64,000 bases of DNA. Origin: Bacteroidales bacterium UBA3754. GTDB lineage: Bacteria > Bacteroidota > Bacteroidia > Bacteroidales > UBA1715. The position numbers and the translations under genes were made by a program. The notes below the pieces were generated by a model, which was not told the origin of the DNA, did no database searches, and worked only from the letters and a program-made list of their open reading frames with translations. The stretch covers positions 38,402 to 102,401 of the forward strand of contig DFGI01000080.1 in the NCBI GenBank assembly GCA_002371705.1. The letters run 5' to 3'. This document shows positions 9,435 to 17,162 of this stretch, piece after piece; the stretch's first letter is position 1; each line of letters begins with the position of its first letter.

Positions 9435-11228
9435 GTGGAATTACCTACGTCGAAAAAGGAAATGGAACGTCTGGGATGGGATTACGTTGATGTGATTCTC
9501 ATATCGGGCGATGCGTATATTGACCACCCTGCGTTTGGCACGGCAATAATTGCACGCGTGCTGGAGCATGCGGGGTTTCGTGTCGCCGTGGTGCCACAAC
9601 CGAATTGGCGTGACGACCTACGGGATTTTAAGAAATTGGGCACGCCACGTTTGTTTTTCGGCGTAAATTCGGGCAGTATGGATTCTATGGTGAACCATTA
9701 TACCGCCACAAAACGACTCCGCTCCAACGATGCCTACACGCCAGGCGGATTGGCGGGACAACGGCCAGATTACGCTGTAACGGTTTATTCCAACATTTTG
9801 AAACAACTTTTCCCCGAAACTCCCGTGGTTATTGGCGGTATAGAGGCTTCGCTCCGCCGATTTTCGCACTACGATTATTGGTCTGATTCATATAAAAAAT
9901 CAATCTTAATTGACAGCAAAGCCGATTTGCTGGTGTATGGAATGGGCGAACAAGCCATTGTTGCAGTTGCCAAAGCATTACAGGAAGGCAAAACTATTTC
10001 TGAAATGACAGAAATTCCACAGACGGCGTATGTGGCTCCGTCGATTGACGGCTGTGCGAAAAAGCCTGTGGAACTATATTCCTACGAAGATTGCCTGAAA
10101 AACAAAATTCTTGATGCCAAAAATTTCCGCATCATCGAAGAACAATCTAACTTGTGCAAACCAGAGAAAATCGCACAACGATTCGGGGATTTGTATATTA
10201 TTGTAAATGAACCAAATCCAACAATGACCACCGAAGAACTTGATGTAGTATATGCTTTGCCATATTCCCGTCTCCCCCACTCCCGCTATGCGAAAAAACC
10301 GCCGATTCCCGCCTATGATATGATAAAGGACTCAGTAACGATTCATCGTGGTTGTTTCGGTGCGTGCAGTTTCTGCACTATTTCAGCACATCAGGGCAAG
10401 TTTATTGCAAGCCGAAGCGAAGAATCCATTATCGCTGAACTGGAGAAAATTGCACAATCGCCTCATTTCAAAGGACATATAACCGATTTGGGCGCGCCAT
10501 CGGCAAATATGTATGGCATGCACGGCAGAGACCAACGTTTGTGCGAAAAATGCAAACGACCGTCATGTTTATTCCCGCAAAAATGCAAGAATTTGAACGA
10601 CAGTCATATCCGTTTAGTTCGTTTATACGAACGTGTGGAACGGATTCCTGGAATCAAACACATAACTATCGGTAGCGGCATTCGCTATGATTTGTTGCAT
10701 GGAGCCGAAGGCGAACACGAATATATGTCGCAGTTGATTCGCAAACACGTGTCAGGACGGTTGAAAGTGGCACCCGAACATACGGAAGATTCCGTTTTGA
10801 AACTGATGCGTAAGCCGTCGTTTTCGTTGTTCGAGGATTTTAAAAAGACATTCGACGAATTGAATCAAAAATATGGCTTGAAACAGCAAATCATCCCCTA
10901 TTTCATTTCGTCACACCCTGGTTGTAAGGCACAGGATATGAGCAAATTGGAACAACGGCTCCGTTCTCTTCACGTGATGCCCGAACAAGTGCAGGATTTC
11001 ACACCAACACCTATGACGCTCTCAACCACAATGTTTTACACAGGCGTAAATCCATACACGTTGGAGCCAGTTTTTTCGGCAAAAACGAAAGATGAAAAAG
11101 ACAAACAAAAGTCGTTTTTCTTTTGGTATAAAAAGAATGGAATGGAAACCAAACCTCACGAAAATCCCCGATTCCACAAGGGAAAAACAACGAAGAAACC
11201 ATTTGTAAATAAGAAAAGAAACAAGTAA
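9435..11228 (+). CDS. YgiQ family radical SAM protein
   Basis: About 597 residues from GTG 9435 (VELPTSKKEMERLGWD). The frame is also open from a TTG at 9381, but that lies upstream of the probable promoter, and family members begin close to LPTTKKE. A B12-binding-like N-terminal region carries SGDAYIDHPAFG. The radical SAM cluster motif is RGCFGACSFCTISAHQG (C-x3-C-x2-C). The C-terminus is rich in Lys/Arg. YgiQ proteins are uncharacterised radical SAM enzymes; the substrate is unknown. The stop codon overlaps the start of the Nudix gene (TAATG), so the two are translationally coupled and mnmA follows in the same direction. Confidence 0.88.
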   Translation: MELPTSKKEMERLGWDYVDVILISGDAYIDHPAFGTAIIARVLEHAGFRVAVVPQPNWRDDLRDFKKLGTPRLFFGVNSGSMDSMVNHYTATKRLRSNDAYTPGGLAGQRPDYAVTVYSNILKQLFPETPVVIGGIEASLRRFSHYDYWSDSYKKSILIDSKADLLVYGMGEQAIVAVAKALQEGKTISEMTEIPQTAYVAPSIDGCAKKPVELYSYEDCLKNKILDAKNFRIIEEQSNLCKPEKIAQRFGDLYIIVNEPNPTMTTEELDVVYALPYSRLPHSRYAKKPPIPAYDMIKDSVTIHRGCFGACSFCTISAHQGKFIASRSEESIIAELEKIAQSPHFKGHITDLGAPSANMYGMHGRDQRLCEKCKRPSCLFPQKCKNLNDSHIRLVRLYERVERIPGIKHITIGSGIRYDLLHGAEGEHEYMSQLIRKHVSGRLKVAPEHTEDSVLKLMRKPSFSLFEDFKKTFDELNQKYGLKQQIIPYFISSHPGCKAQDMSKLEQRLRSLHVMPEQVQDFTPTPMTLSTTMFYTGVNPYTLEPVFSAKTKDEKDKQKSFFFWYKKNGMETKPHENPRFHKGKTTKKPFVNKKRNK

Positions 11229-11758
11229 TGGACAGAACATTTCATCCTCAGAACGTTTTGCAATATTGTCCTCGTTGCGGATGCAGACAGTTTGAACCGT
11301 ATGGCGTAAAGGCAAGCAAATGCGGAACGTGCGGATTTGTGTTTTATTACAATGCGGCAACGGCTGTGGCAGCAATTATTCGGGATTCCCAAAACCGTGT
11401 GTTGCTGACCAAGCGGGCGTTTGACCCAGGAAAAGGAACACTTGATTTGCCAGGTGGCTTTGTCGATCCGTTGGAATCGGCGGAAACGGCGTTGTGTCGG
11501 GAGATTAAGGAAGAATTGGAACTCGAAATTGTGTCGAAGGACTATAAAGGTTCATTTCCAAACACATACGTATATGGCGGAGTGATGTATTTCACCTGCG
11601 ATTTGGTATATGAATGCACGGTCGCCTCATACGAGCATATTGCCGCAAACGACGATGTGGTGGCGGCACAATTTTATAAAATCACCGAACAAGTGATAGA
11701 ACAAGTTGGTGCTGAGTCAATTAGAAAGATTTTACGGAGGTTCTGTTTGTCAAAATAA
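11228..11758 (+). CDS. Nudix hydrolase with N-terminal zinc ribbon
   Basis: A 176-residue protein. Residues ~15-37 hold two CxxC pairs (CPRC and CGTC), a zinc ribbon as in NADH pyrophosphatases. The Nudix box begins at GGFVDPLESAETALCREIKEELELEI, with the REIKEE metal-binding core. Such enzymes hydrolyse nucleoside diphosphate derivatives; whether this one acts on NAD(H), ADP-ribose or oxidised nucleotides cannot be told from sequence. It is coupled to the preceding radical SAM gene by a TAATG overlap and followed by mnmA after 9 bases. Confidence 0.87.
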   Translation: MDRTFHPQNVLQYCPRCGCRQFEPYGVKASKCGTCGFVFYYNAATAVAAIIRDSQNRVLLTKRAFDPGKGTLDLPGGFVDPLESAETALCREIKEELELEIVSKDYKGSFPNTYVYGGVMYFTCDLVYECTVASYEHIAANDDVVAAQFYKITEQVIEQVGAESIRKILRRFCLSK

Positions 11759-11767
11759 GGATGCGTT

Positions 11768-12841
11768 ATGAAAAAACAAAAAGTTGCAGTTGCAATGAGT
11801 GGCGGAATCGACAGTAGCATTACTACTTTGCTGCTGCAGGAACAAGGATATGAGGTGGTCGGAATCACATTGCAGTTGTGGGATTCGGGCGAAATTCAAA
11901 CAGGATGCTGTAGTTCCAAATCGGTGGACGATGCCCGTGCATTTGCACAAAAACTTGGCGTGCCACATTATGTTGTCGATGTGAAAGATGCGTTCAAAGC
12001 ATGCGTTGTGCGGAATTTCGTTGATGAATATATGAACGCCCGTACACCAAATCCGTGTGTGGTCTGCAATCCAAACGTAAAATGGAAATATATTCTGCAA
12101 AAAGCTGAAGAATTGGGCTGCGAGAAAATCGCCACAGGACACTATGCGCAAATTTCGTCGAACGACGGGAAATATTTCGTAACTCGTGGTGTTGATTCCA
12201 CCAAAGACCAATCCTACGTGATGTGGCATCTTTCGCAGGAACAATTGTCGAAAACGCTGTTTCCGCTGGGTAAATACAAAAAAAACGAAATTAAGGAACT
12301 CGCTGAAAAACACGGATTTATAGATTTAGTACAAAAATCTGAAAGTCAGGAAATATGCTTTATTCCCGACGATGATTATCGTGGATTTTTACGAAGCTAT
12401 GTGCCAAACATTGACTCTATTATAAAGAAGGGCGATTTTCTTTCCATGGATGGCAAAAAAATCGGTGAGCATCAAGGATTTCCGTTTTACACAATTGGAC
12501 AACGGAAAGGTTTGGGCATTGCTTTGGGCATTCCCGCATACGTGCAATCGGTTGACAAAGAATCGAATACAATAAAAATTGGCTTCCGCGATGATTTGCT
12601 CACACGGGAATTATACGTGTCGAATGTGCATTTTTCAAAATACGACTCGTTTGATCCTGTGGAAAAATTATGCGTCAAAATCCGTTACAACACGCAACCT
12701 GCTCCATGCATGGTGGAACGGCAGGAAAATGGCTGGTACAAGGTTTCATTCGAAAATCCGGTATGGGCGGTCACACCGGGGCAGTCGGCGGTTTTCTACG
12801 AAGACAACGATTTGGTTGCTGGCGGCATTATTGAGAAATAA
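11768..12841 (+). CDS. mnmA: tRNA-specific 2-thiouridylase MnmA
   Basis: A 357-residue cytoplasmic enzyme that puts sulfur on U34 of tRNA-Lys, -Glu and -Gln, using ATP to activate the base and a persulfide donor. The PP-loop is AMSGGIDSS at residues 9-17. The family cysteines are in PNPCVVCN (Cys97/Cys100) and SQEICFIP. TGHYAQ and GQRKGLGIA are further family blocks, and the C-terminal beta-barrel ends in AVFYEDNDLVAGGGII-type sequence. The length is normal. It is the last gene of the ygiQ-Nudix-mnmA set and is closed by a strong hairpin shared with feoAB. Confidence 0.95.
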   Translation: MKKQKVAVAMSGGIDSSITTLLLQEQGYEVVGITLQLWDSGEIQTGCCSSKSVDDARAFAQKLGVPHYVVDVKDAFKACVVRNFVDEYMNARTPNPCVVCNPNVKWKYILQKAEELGCEKIATGHYAQISSNDGKYFVTRGVDSTKDQSYVMWHLSQEQLSKTLFPLGKYKKNEIKELAEKHGFIDLVQKSESQEICFIPDDDYRGFLRSYVPNIDSIIKKGDFLSMDGKKIGEHQGFPFYTIGQRKGLGIALGIPAYVQSVDKESNTIKIGFRDDLLTRELYVSNVHFSKYDSFDPVEKLCVKIRYNTQPAPCMVERQENGWYKVSFENPVWAVTPGQSAVFYEDNDLVAGGIIEK

Positions 12842-12867
12842 AAAAGGCGGAAATGAATCCGCCTTTT
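12842..12867. terminator. Bidirectional terminator between mnmA and feoAB
   Basis: A perfect 10-bp stem (AAAAGGCGGA / TCCGCCTTTT) with a 6-base loop has A-rich and T-rich flanks, so it can stop transcription from both converging genes. Confidence 0.85.
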
Positions 12868-12891
12868 CCGTCAAACAAAACTTAAAAAAAA

Positions 12892-15300
12892 TTATAAAAA
12901 CACATTTCCAACTTTAAATGCAATAAAGGCAAGTATCCAAGCGACAAGGGTGTTATATATAATTGTAAATGCCGCCCAGCGTTTTTTGCCTGACTCTCCG
13001 TATATAGCTGCTATTGTCGCCAAGCAAGGGAAACAGAGTAACATGAATATCATCATTGCCAGTGCCACAGCCGGCGAATACGAGCCTGATTTTATTAGAG
13101 CTTCCCCAAGTGAATCTTCGTCAATATTTCCATACAATACGCCTAATGTACTGACAGCGATTTCTTTAGCTGGAAGACTCGCCACAACAGCCACGCTTGC
13201 TTTCCAATCAAATCCCAATGGTCGCATAACGGGTTCTATAATTTTCCCGAATTTGCCTAAGTATGAATTCTCGCAATCAACTTCACCTGCTGGAGCCTCT
13301 ACCAATATGGTTTCGCCCGTTTCGGTTGTTTCTTCAATCATTGGACGGGGGAAATAACTCAACACCCAAATTATGACGGATGCGCCAAGTATTACCGTTC
13401 CGATTTTTCGAAGATACTGCACGCATTTTTCCCACATGTGTTTCAATACCGCAAGTGCCGTTGGCATTCGATATGGAGGAAGTTCCATAACAAAAGGAGT
13501 CTCGTCTTCGCCAAATTTCACAATACGAAGCAATTTCGCACTGATTGCCGCCACTAAAATACCTGTAATATAGAGCAAAATCATCATCGTTGCAGCGTGA
13601 TTGGGGAAGAACGTCCCCGTAAACAACACATAAATCGGCAACCGTGCGCTACACGACATAAATGGAATCACCAACATTGTTATAAGTCGGCTACTTCGGC
13701 TCTCGATTGTTCGCGTTGCCATAATTGCCGGCGCATTGCAGCCAAATCCCATCAACATTGGAATGAACGATTTTCCGTGAAGTCCCATCTTATGCATCAG
13801 ATTGTCCATAATAAACGCCGCCCGCGACATATAGCCAGAATCTTCCATCAGCGAGATGAACAAATACAACAGCAAAATGTTCGGGACAAACGAACAAACT
13901 GCTCCAATCCCGGCGAGAATACCATCAACAATCAATGAACGTAGGAAATTTTCGGGCAAAATTAAATTGAACCAATCGGCTAACGCACTGAATCCCATTT
14001 CAATCCAATCCTGTGGATACGAACCAAGTTCGAATGTCACATAGAACATCAGCCACATTAAGAAAATAAAAAATGGGAAACCTAACCACCTGTTAGCCAC
14101 CAGCTTATCTATTCTTCTTGTATATTTGTTTATATCAACTTTACCTTCGGTGAATGTTTCGTGCAATGCGCCCGAAATAAAACCATATTTTGCATCGCTC
14201 AGTGCAGTTTCCACATCAGTATCCAACTGACGCTGAATCATTTCCGCCGAAGATTTCGCTATTTCCGTCCATTCCTGATACTGTTCGCAGGATTGAAGCA
14301 CCGAAATTGCCTCTTTGTCGTTTTCTATCAGTTTGATTGCCCAGTATCGTGCCGGAAATTCTTGTGGCAAGTCGGTCGCCTTATGTAGAATCTCGCTCAA
14401 CGCAGTGATTTCGGGTTCCATCACGCTACCATAATTTATATGTACGTGACGGGCTTCCGCATTCTTTCCCTCGAACAATTCTATCACCGTATCAAGCAGT
14501 TTATCAAGTCCTTGTCCGTTTTTTGCAACAGTTGGAACCATTGGTATGCCCATCATGGAACCAAGTTTTTCGTAGTCAAGTTTAGCTCCGCTTGCCGACA
14601 GTTCGTCGTACATGTTTAATGCGACCACCACGCGCTGGTTTAAGTCAATCAATTCGGTTGTCAGATATAAATTCCGTTCCAAATTCGAAGCAACCACCGA
14701 GTTGATTATCACATCGGGCAAAGAATCCTTCAAATGCCGACGAACGTACACTTCTTCTGGCGAATATGCTGATAACGAATATGTTCCTGGTAAATCAGTC
14801 ACGTTGAAATGATAGCCACGATAGTTAAAATGACCTGTTTTTATATCAACTGTCACGCCGCTATAGTTGCCCACATGTTCGTGACCACCCGAAAGAGCGT
14901 TGAACAACGATGTTTTTCCGCTATTGGGATTTCCCACAAACGCAATGTTGATGATATTTCGTTGGGTAGTTTTATGAAGATTTGAGAAACATCCATTATT
15001 GCAGGCGCAACATTCACCGCAGGCATAGTAATTCGGAGCTTTTGCGTCTTCCGCCGAAAGCATTGCGTCGGCTTCTTCAGGCGAAAGCACCGTGATAAGT
15101 TCCGCTTCACTTCGTCGCAATGAAACATCGTACCCCATTATTGAGTATTTGATAGGGTCGTTCATTGGTGCGTTTATAACCGAGGTCACATCCTGCCCAC
15201 GGACAAAGCCCATTTCCATTATTCTCTTCCGAAACCCTCCGTGTCCGGAAACCCTTACAATCACGGCGGTCTCACCGTTTTTTAACTCCGAAAGTTTCAT
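12892..15300 (-). CDS. feoB: Ferrous iron transporter FeoA-FeoB fusion
   Basis: An 802-residue inner-membrane protein. Residues 1-75 are a FeoA (SH3-like) domain (MKLSELKNGETAVIVRVSGHGGFRKRIMEMGF). Residues 91-105 form a cysteine-rich linker (YYACGECCACNNGCF). The G domain starts at GNPNSGKTS near 123, followed by DLPGTYSL (G3). From ~395 there are the FeoB membrane segments with the Gate motifs (GFGCNAPAIMATRTIES and the second, SLPAKEIAVSTLG). It imports Fe2+ under anaerobic or reducing conditions, driven or gated by nucleotide hydrolysis. FeoA-FeoB fusion is common in Bacteroidota. A TAnnTTTG box lies just upstream; no Fur site was identified. Confidence 0.95.
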   Translation of the reverse strand: MKLSELKNGETAVIVRVSGHGGFRKRIMEMGFVRGQDVTSVINAPMNDPIKYSIMGYDVSLRRSEAELITVLSPEEADAMLSAEDAKAPNYYACGECCACNNGCFSNLHKTTQRNIINIAFVGNPNSGKTSLFNALSGGHEHVGNYSGVTVDIKTGHFNYRGYHFNVTDLPGTYSLSAYSPEEVYVRRHLKDSLPDVIINSVVASNLERNLYLTTELIDLNQRVVVALNMYDELSASGAKLDYEKLGSMMGIPMVPTVAKNGQGLDKLLDTVIELFEGKNAEARHVHINYGSVMEPEITALSEILHKATDLPQEFPARYWAIKLIENDKEAISVLQSCEQYQEWTEIAKSSAEMIQRQLDTDVETALSDAKYGFISGALHETFTEGKVDINKYTRRIDKLVANRWLGFPFFIFLMWLMFYVTFELGSYPQDWIEMGFSALADWFNLILPENFLRSLIVDGILAGIGAVCSFVPNILLLYLFISLMEDSGYMSRAAFIMDNLMHKMGLHGKSFIPMLMGFGCNAPAIMATRTIESRSSRLITMLVIPFMSCSARLPIYVLFTGTFFPNHAATMMILLYITGILVAAISAKLLRIVKFGEDETPFVMELPPYRMPTALAVLKHMWEKCVQYLRKIGTVILGASVIIWVLSYFPRPMIEETTETGETILVEAPAGEVDCENSYLGKFGKIIEPVMRPLGFDWKASVAVVASLPAKEIAVSTLGVLYGNIDEDSLGEALIKSGSYSPAVALAMMIFMLLCFPCLATIAAIYGESGKKRWAAFTIIYNTLVAWILAFIAFKVGNVFL

Positions 15301-15319
15301 TCCTTAAAATTTTGCTTCG

Positions 15320-15327
15320 CAAAAATA
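15320..15327 (-). promoter_or_regulatory. TAnnTTTG promoter box for feoAB
   Basis: The minus strand reads TATTTTTG, 20 bases before the feoAB ATG, as expected for a short-leader Bacteroidota promoter. Confidence 0.5.
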
Positions 15328-15507
15328 TTTCATTCTTTGAAAATTGGCAATCACTATTTATTATGAATTGCAATTATCTACTTCTGTTATATGTAATCAC
15401 ATTTGTCAATTCACTTTTTCCTATTATTTTGTTTTAACGATAAAAAGTAGTTAATGAACGCCGTCACGTCAGACCAAAATTTTTGTAAACACGAATTCCC
15501 GACTGAG

Positions 15508-15556
15508 TTGGGTTCCGTTTCTTTCGCCGCCGAAAGAAATGGAACAAAATGGATTT
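15508..15556. repeat. Dispersed palindromic repeat, copy 1
   Basis: A 49-base element matching 27677-27725 with one mismatch by eye. Its core is a hairpin with stem TTTCTTTCG / CGAAAGAAA around CCGC, flanked by TTGGGTTCC and GGAACAAAAT. It lies between genes in both cases and looks like a REP-type element. Confidence 0.8.
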
Positions 15557-15634
15557 CCGAATTTGAAAAACAATGGTGAGAATATCAGTTTTGATTTTTT
15601 ATTAACACATTGTTTTTCATAAACGTATATTGAC

Positions 15635-15642
15635 TACTTTTG
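15635..15642 (+). promoter_or_regulatory. TAnnTTTG promoter box for the basic protein-TPR-polA set
   Basis: TACTTTTG, with a TTG element about 22 bases upstream, ends 22 bases before the ATG at 15665. Confidence 0.5.
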
Positions 15643-15664
15643 GCTCGGAAAATTGATTGTAGAG

Positions 15665-16204
15665 ATGAAATTACAGAAATTAGTTCTATTATTAGGTTTA
15701 TTGGTGGTGGGCACAACCGCATTCGCCCAGTACGACGACGATGAAACAGTTCAATCACGGAAAACAAGTCACCGTAAGGAAAAAGTGAGCGCTCCAAAAG
15801 CTTCGCGCGCAAGCAAAAAGCAAATGAAGCAACAGGACAACTTTAAATCAAGCGTGAACAAAACCACTCATTTGAGCAAAAAAGAACAAGCGAAACTTCA
15901 GGCTAAAAAGGAAAAAGAACACACCGAACGCTACGAAGCAAGCCGCAAGCGCATGCAGAATAAAAAGACGGTGAAACGAATGAAACAAAACGAGAAATAT
16001 TCGTACCGTTATAATTCCGCAAAACACAACCAAATGGGTTCCCACCCGAACGCAGCAACACGCAAACGCGCCAAAGCTCTTGAGAAAAAACAGGACGAGG
16101 CACGCGACCGCTACGAAAACAAGGACTACAAACCGGGAGCCCGTAAAACAACGAAAAAAGGAAAAATTAGAGAATTTTACAATCCGTTCAAAAAGAATGA
16201 CTAA
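15665..16204 (+). CDS. Lys/Arg-rich exported protein of unknown function
   Basis: The ATG at 15665 is chosen because a hydrophobic signal peptide follows at once (MKLQKLVLLLGLLVVGTTAFAQ) and a promoter box lies upstream; an in-frame TTG at 15653 would only add MIVE. The protein is 179 residues. The mature part is highly basic, with many KK/KR/RK pairs and predicted coil or disorder, ending IREFYNPFKKND. I do not recognise a family. The strong positive charge suggests binding to nucleic acid, lipid A or peptidoglycan in the periplasm, but that is inference. The TPR gene starts 5 bases after its stop, and polA follows. Confidence 0.75.
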   Translation: MKLQKLVLLLGLLVVGTTAFAQYDDDETVQSRKTSHRKEKVSAPKASRASKKQMKQQDNFKSSVNKTTHLSKKEQAKLQAKKEKEHTERYEASRKRMQNKKTVKRMKQNEKYSYRYNSAKHNQMGSHPNAATRKRAKALEKKQDEARDRYENKDYKPGARKTTKKGKIREFYNPFKKND

Positions 16205-16209
16205 TCCGT

Positions 16210-17154
16210 ATGAAGAAACGCATTTTTGGCATATTAGCAGCCTGTGCGCTGGCGTTTGCTGCCCAAAGCCAAAAATGTGATTCTCTTTACTCGGTCTCAC
16301 TTTCCCTTTTTGATTCCAAAGATTATCAAGGTTCGCTCGAAGTGGTCAACGAGGTGCTGGGCGTGTGCCCGTTGCGTTCCGACTACTACGTTCACCGTGC
16401 AAAATGCTATAAGGAACTGAAAAACTACTTAGCGGAGCTCCATTCGTTAGAAGCGGCGATTTCCATTGACTCCAATTGCGTGGAAGCGTGGATGGAAAAA
16501 GCATTGTGGGAAGTTGAGTTTGAAAAGTACCAATCGGCGATTCATAGCCACTTAAAAGTGTTGTCGTTGCTCTACTCCGGCGATTCCACAAAAGTGTTTT
16601 TCGAAGCGAATTTGGGCGCTATGTATGTGCTTACAAATCAAAACGAAAAGGCATTTGAACTTTTGCAACCGTTGTGCCACAAGGATTCCACTAATATCAG
16701 CCTTCTTACTAATCTTTCGGCAAGCGCAATTTATTTAAACCGTTTTCCCGAAGCGGAATGGGCTCTTGAAAAGATTCTCGCCCAAATGCCACAAAGTATT
16801 GAAGCTCTGGTTAATATGGGATTGTGCAAGTCGGAACAGGGAGAGTATGAATCTGCTATAACATATTTTGATAAAGTTCTGAATAGCAATCCTGATGACG
16901 CATACGCCCTCAATAATGCCGGGTGGGCGTACTTAAAACTCGGGAAGATTCAGACCTCGCTGGATTACATCAACAAATCAATACAATTGAATCCGTCGAA
17001 TTCTTACGCATACCGAAACAAAGCGTATGCGTTGCAGGCAAAAGGAGCATCAGCGAAAGAAATCTGCAAAACAGTAAAACTCGCTCTCGACAATGGTTTC
17101 ACAGATATGTATGGCGACGAAATGCTTCGGATGCAACAGGAATATTGTAAATAG
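16210..17154 (+). CDS. Exported TPR-repeat protein
   Basis: A 314-residue protein with an N-terminal signal peptide (MKKRIFGILAACALAFAAQSQ). The rest is a series of tetratricopeptide repeats; clear units are VEAWMEKALWEVEFEKYQSA, IEALVNMGLCKSEQGEYESA and AYALNNAGWAYLKLGKIQTS, with the small-residue pattern (G8, A20) typical of TPRs. These act as protein-binding scaffolds, here probably periplasmic. It lies 5 bases after the basic exported protein, so the two may interact, and 8 bases before polA. The specific partner is unknown. Confidence 0.85.
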   Translation: MKKRIFGILAACALAFAAQSQKCDSLYSVSLSLFDSKDYQGSLEVVNEVLGVCPLRSDYYVHRAKCYKELKNYLAELHSLEAAISIDSNCVEAWMEKALWEVEFEKYQSAIHSHLKVLSLLYSGDSTKVFFEANLGAMYVLTNQNEKAFELLQPLCHKDSTNISLLTNLSASAIYLNRFPEAEWALEKILAQMPQSIEALVNMGLCKSEQGEYESAITYFDKVLNSNPDDAYALNNAGWAYLKLGKIQTSLDYINKSIQLNPSNSYAYRNKAYALQAKGASAKEICKTVKLALDNGFTDMYGDEMLRMQQEYCK

Positions 17155-17162
17155 GTTTTGCT

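Larger units (their letters stand above)
15301..15664. other. 364-base intergenic region between feoAB and the basic exported protein
   Basis: Divergent promoters sit at its two ends (TAnnTTTG at 15320-15327 minus and 15635-15642 plus). Its middle carries a 49-base repeat element (15508-15556). No additional gene was seen. Confidence 0.6.

Noticed and set aside
11750..12313. A 187-residue minus-strand open frame
   Set aside because: It is antisense to mnmA.
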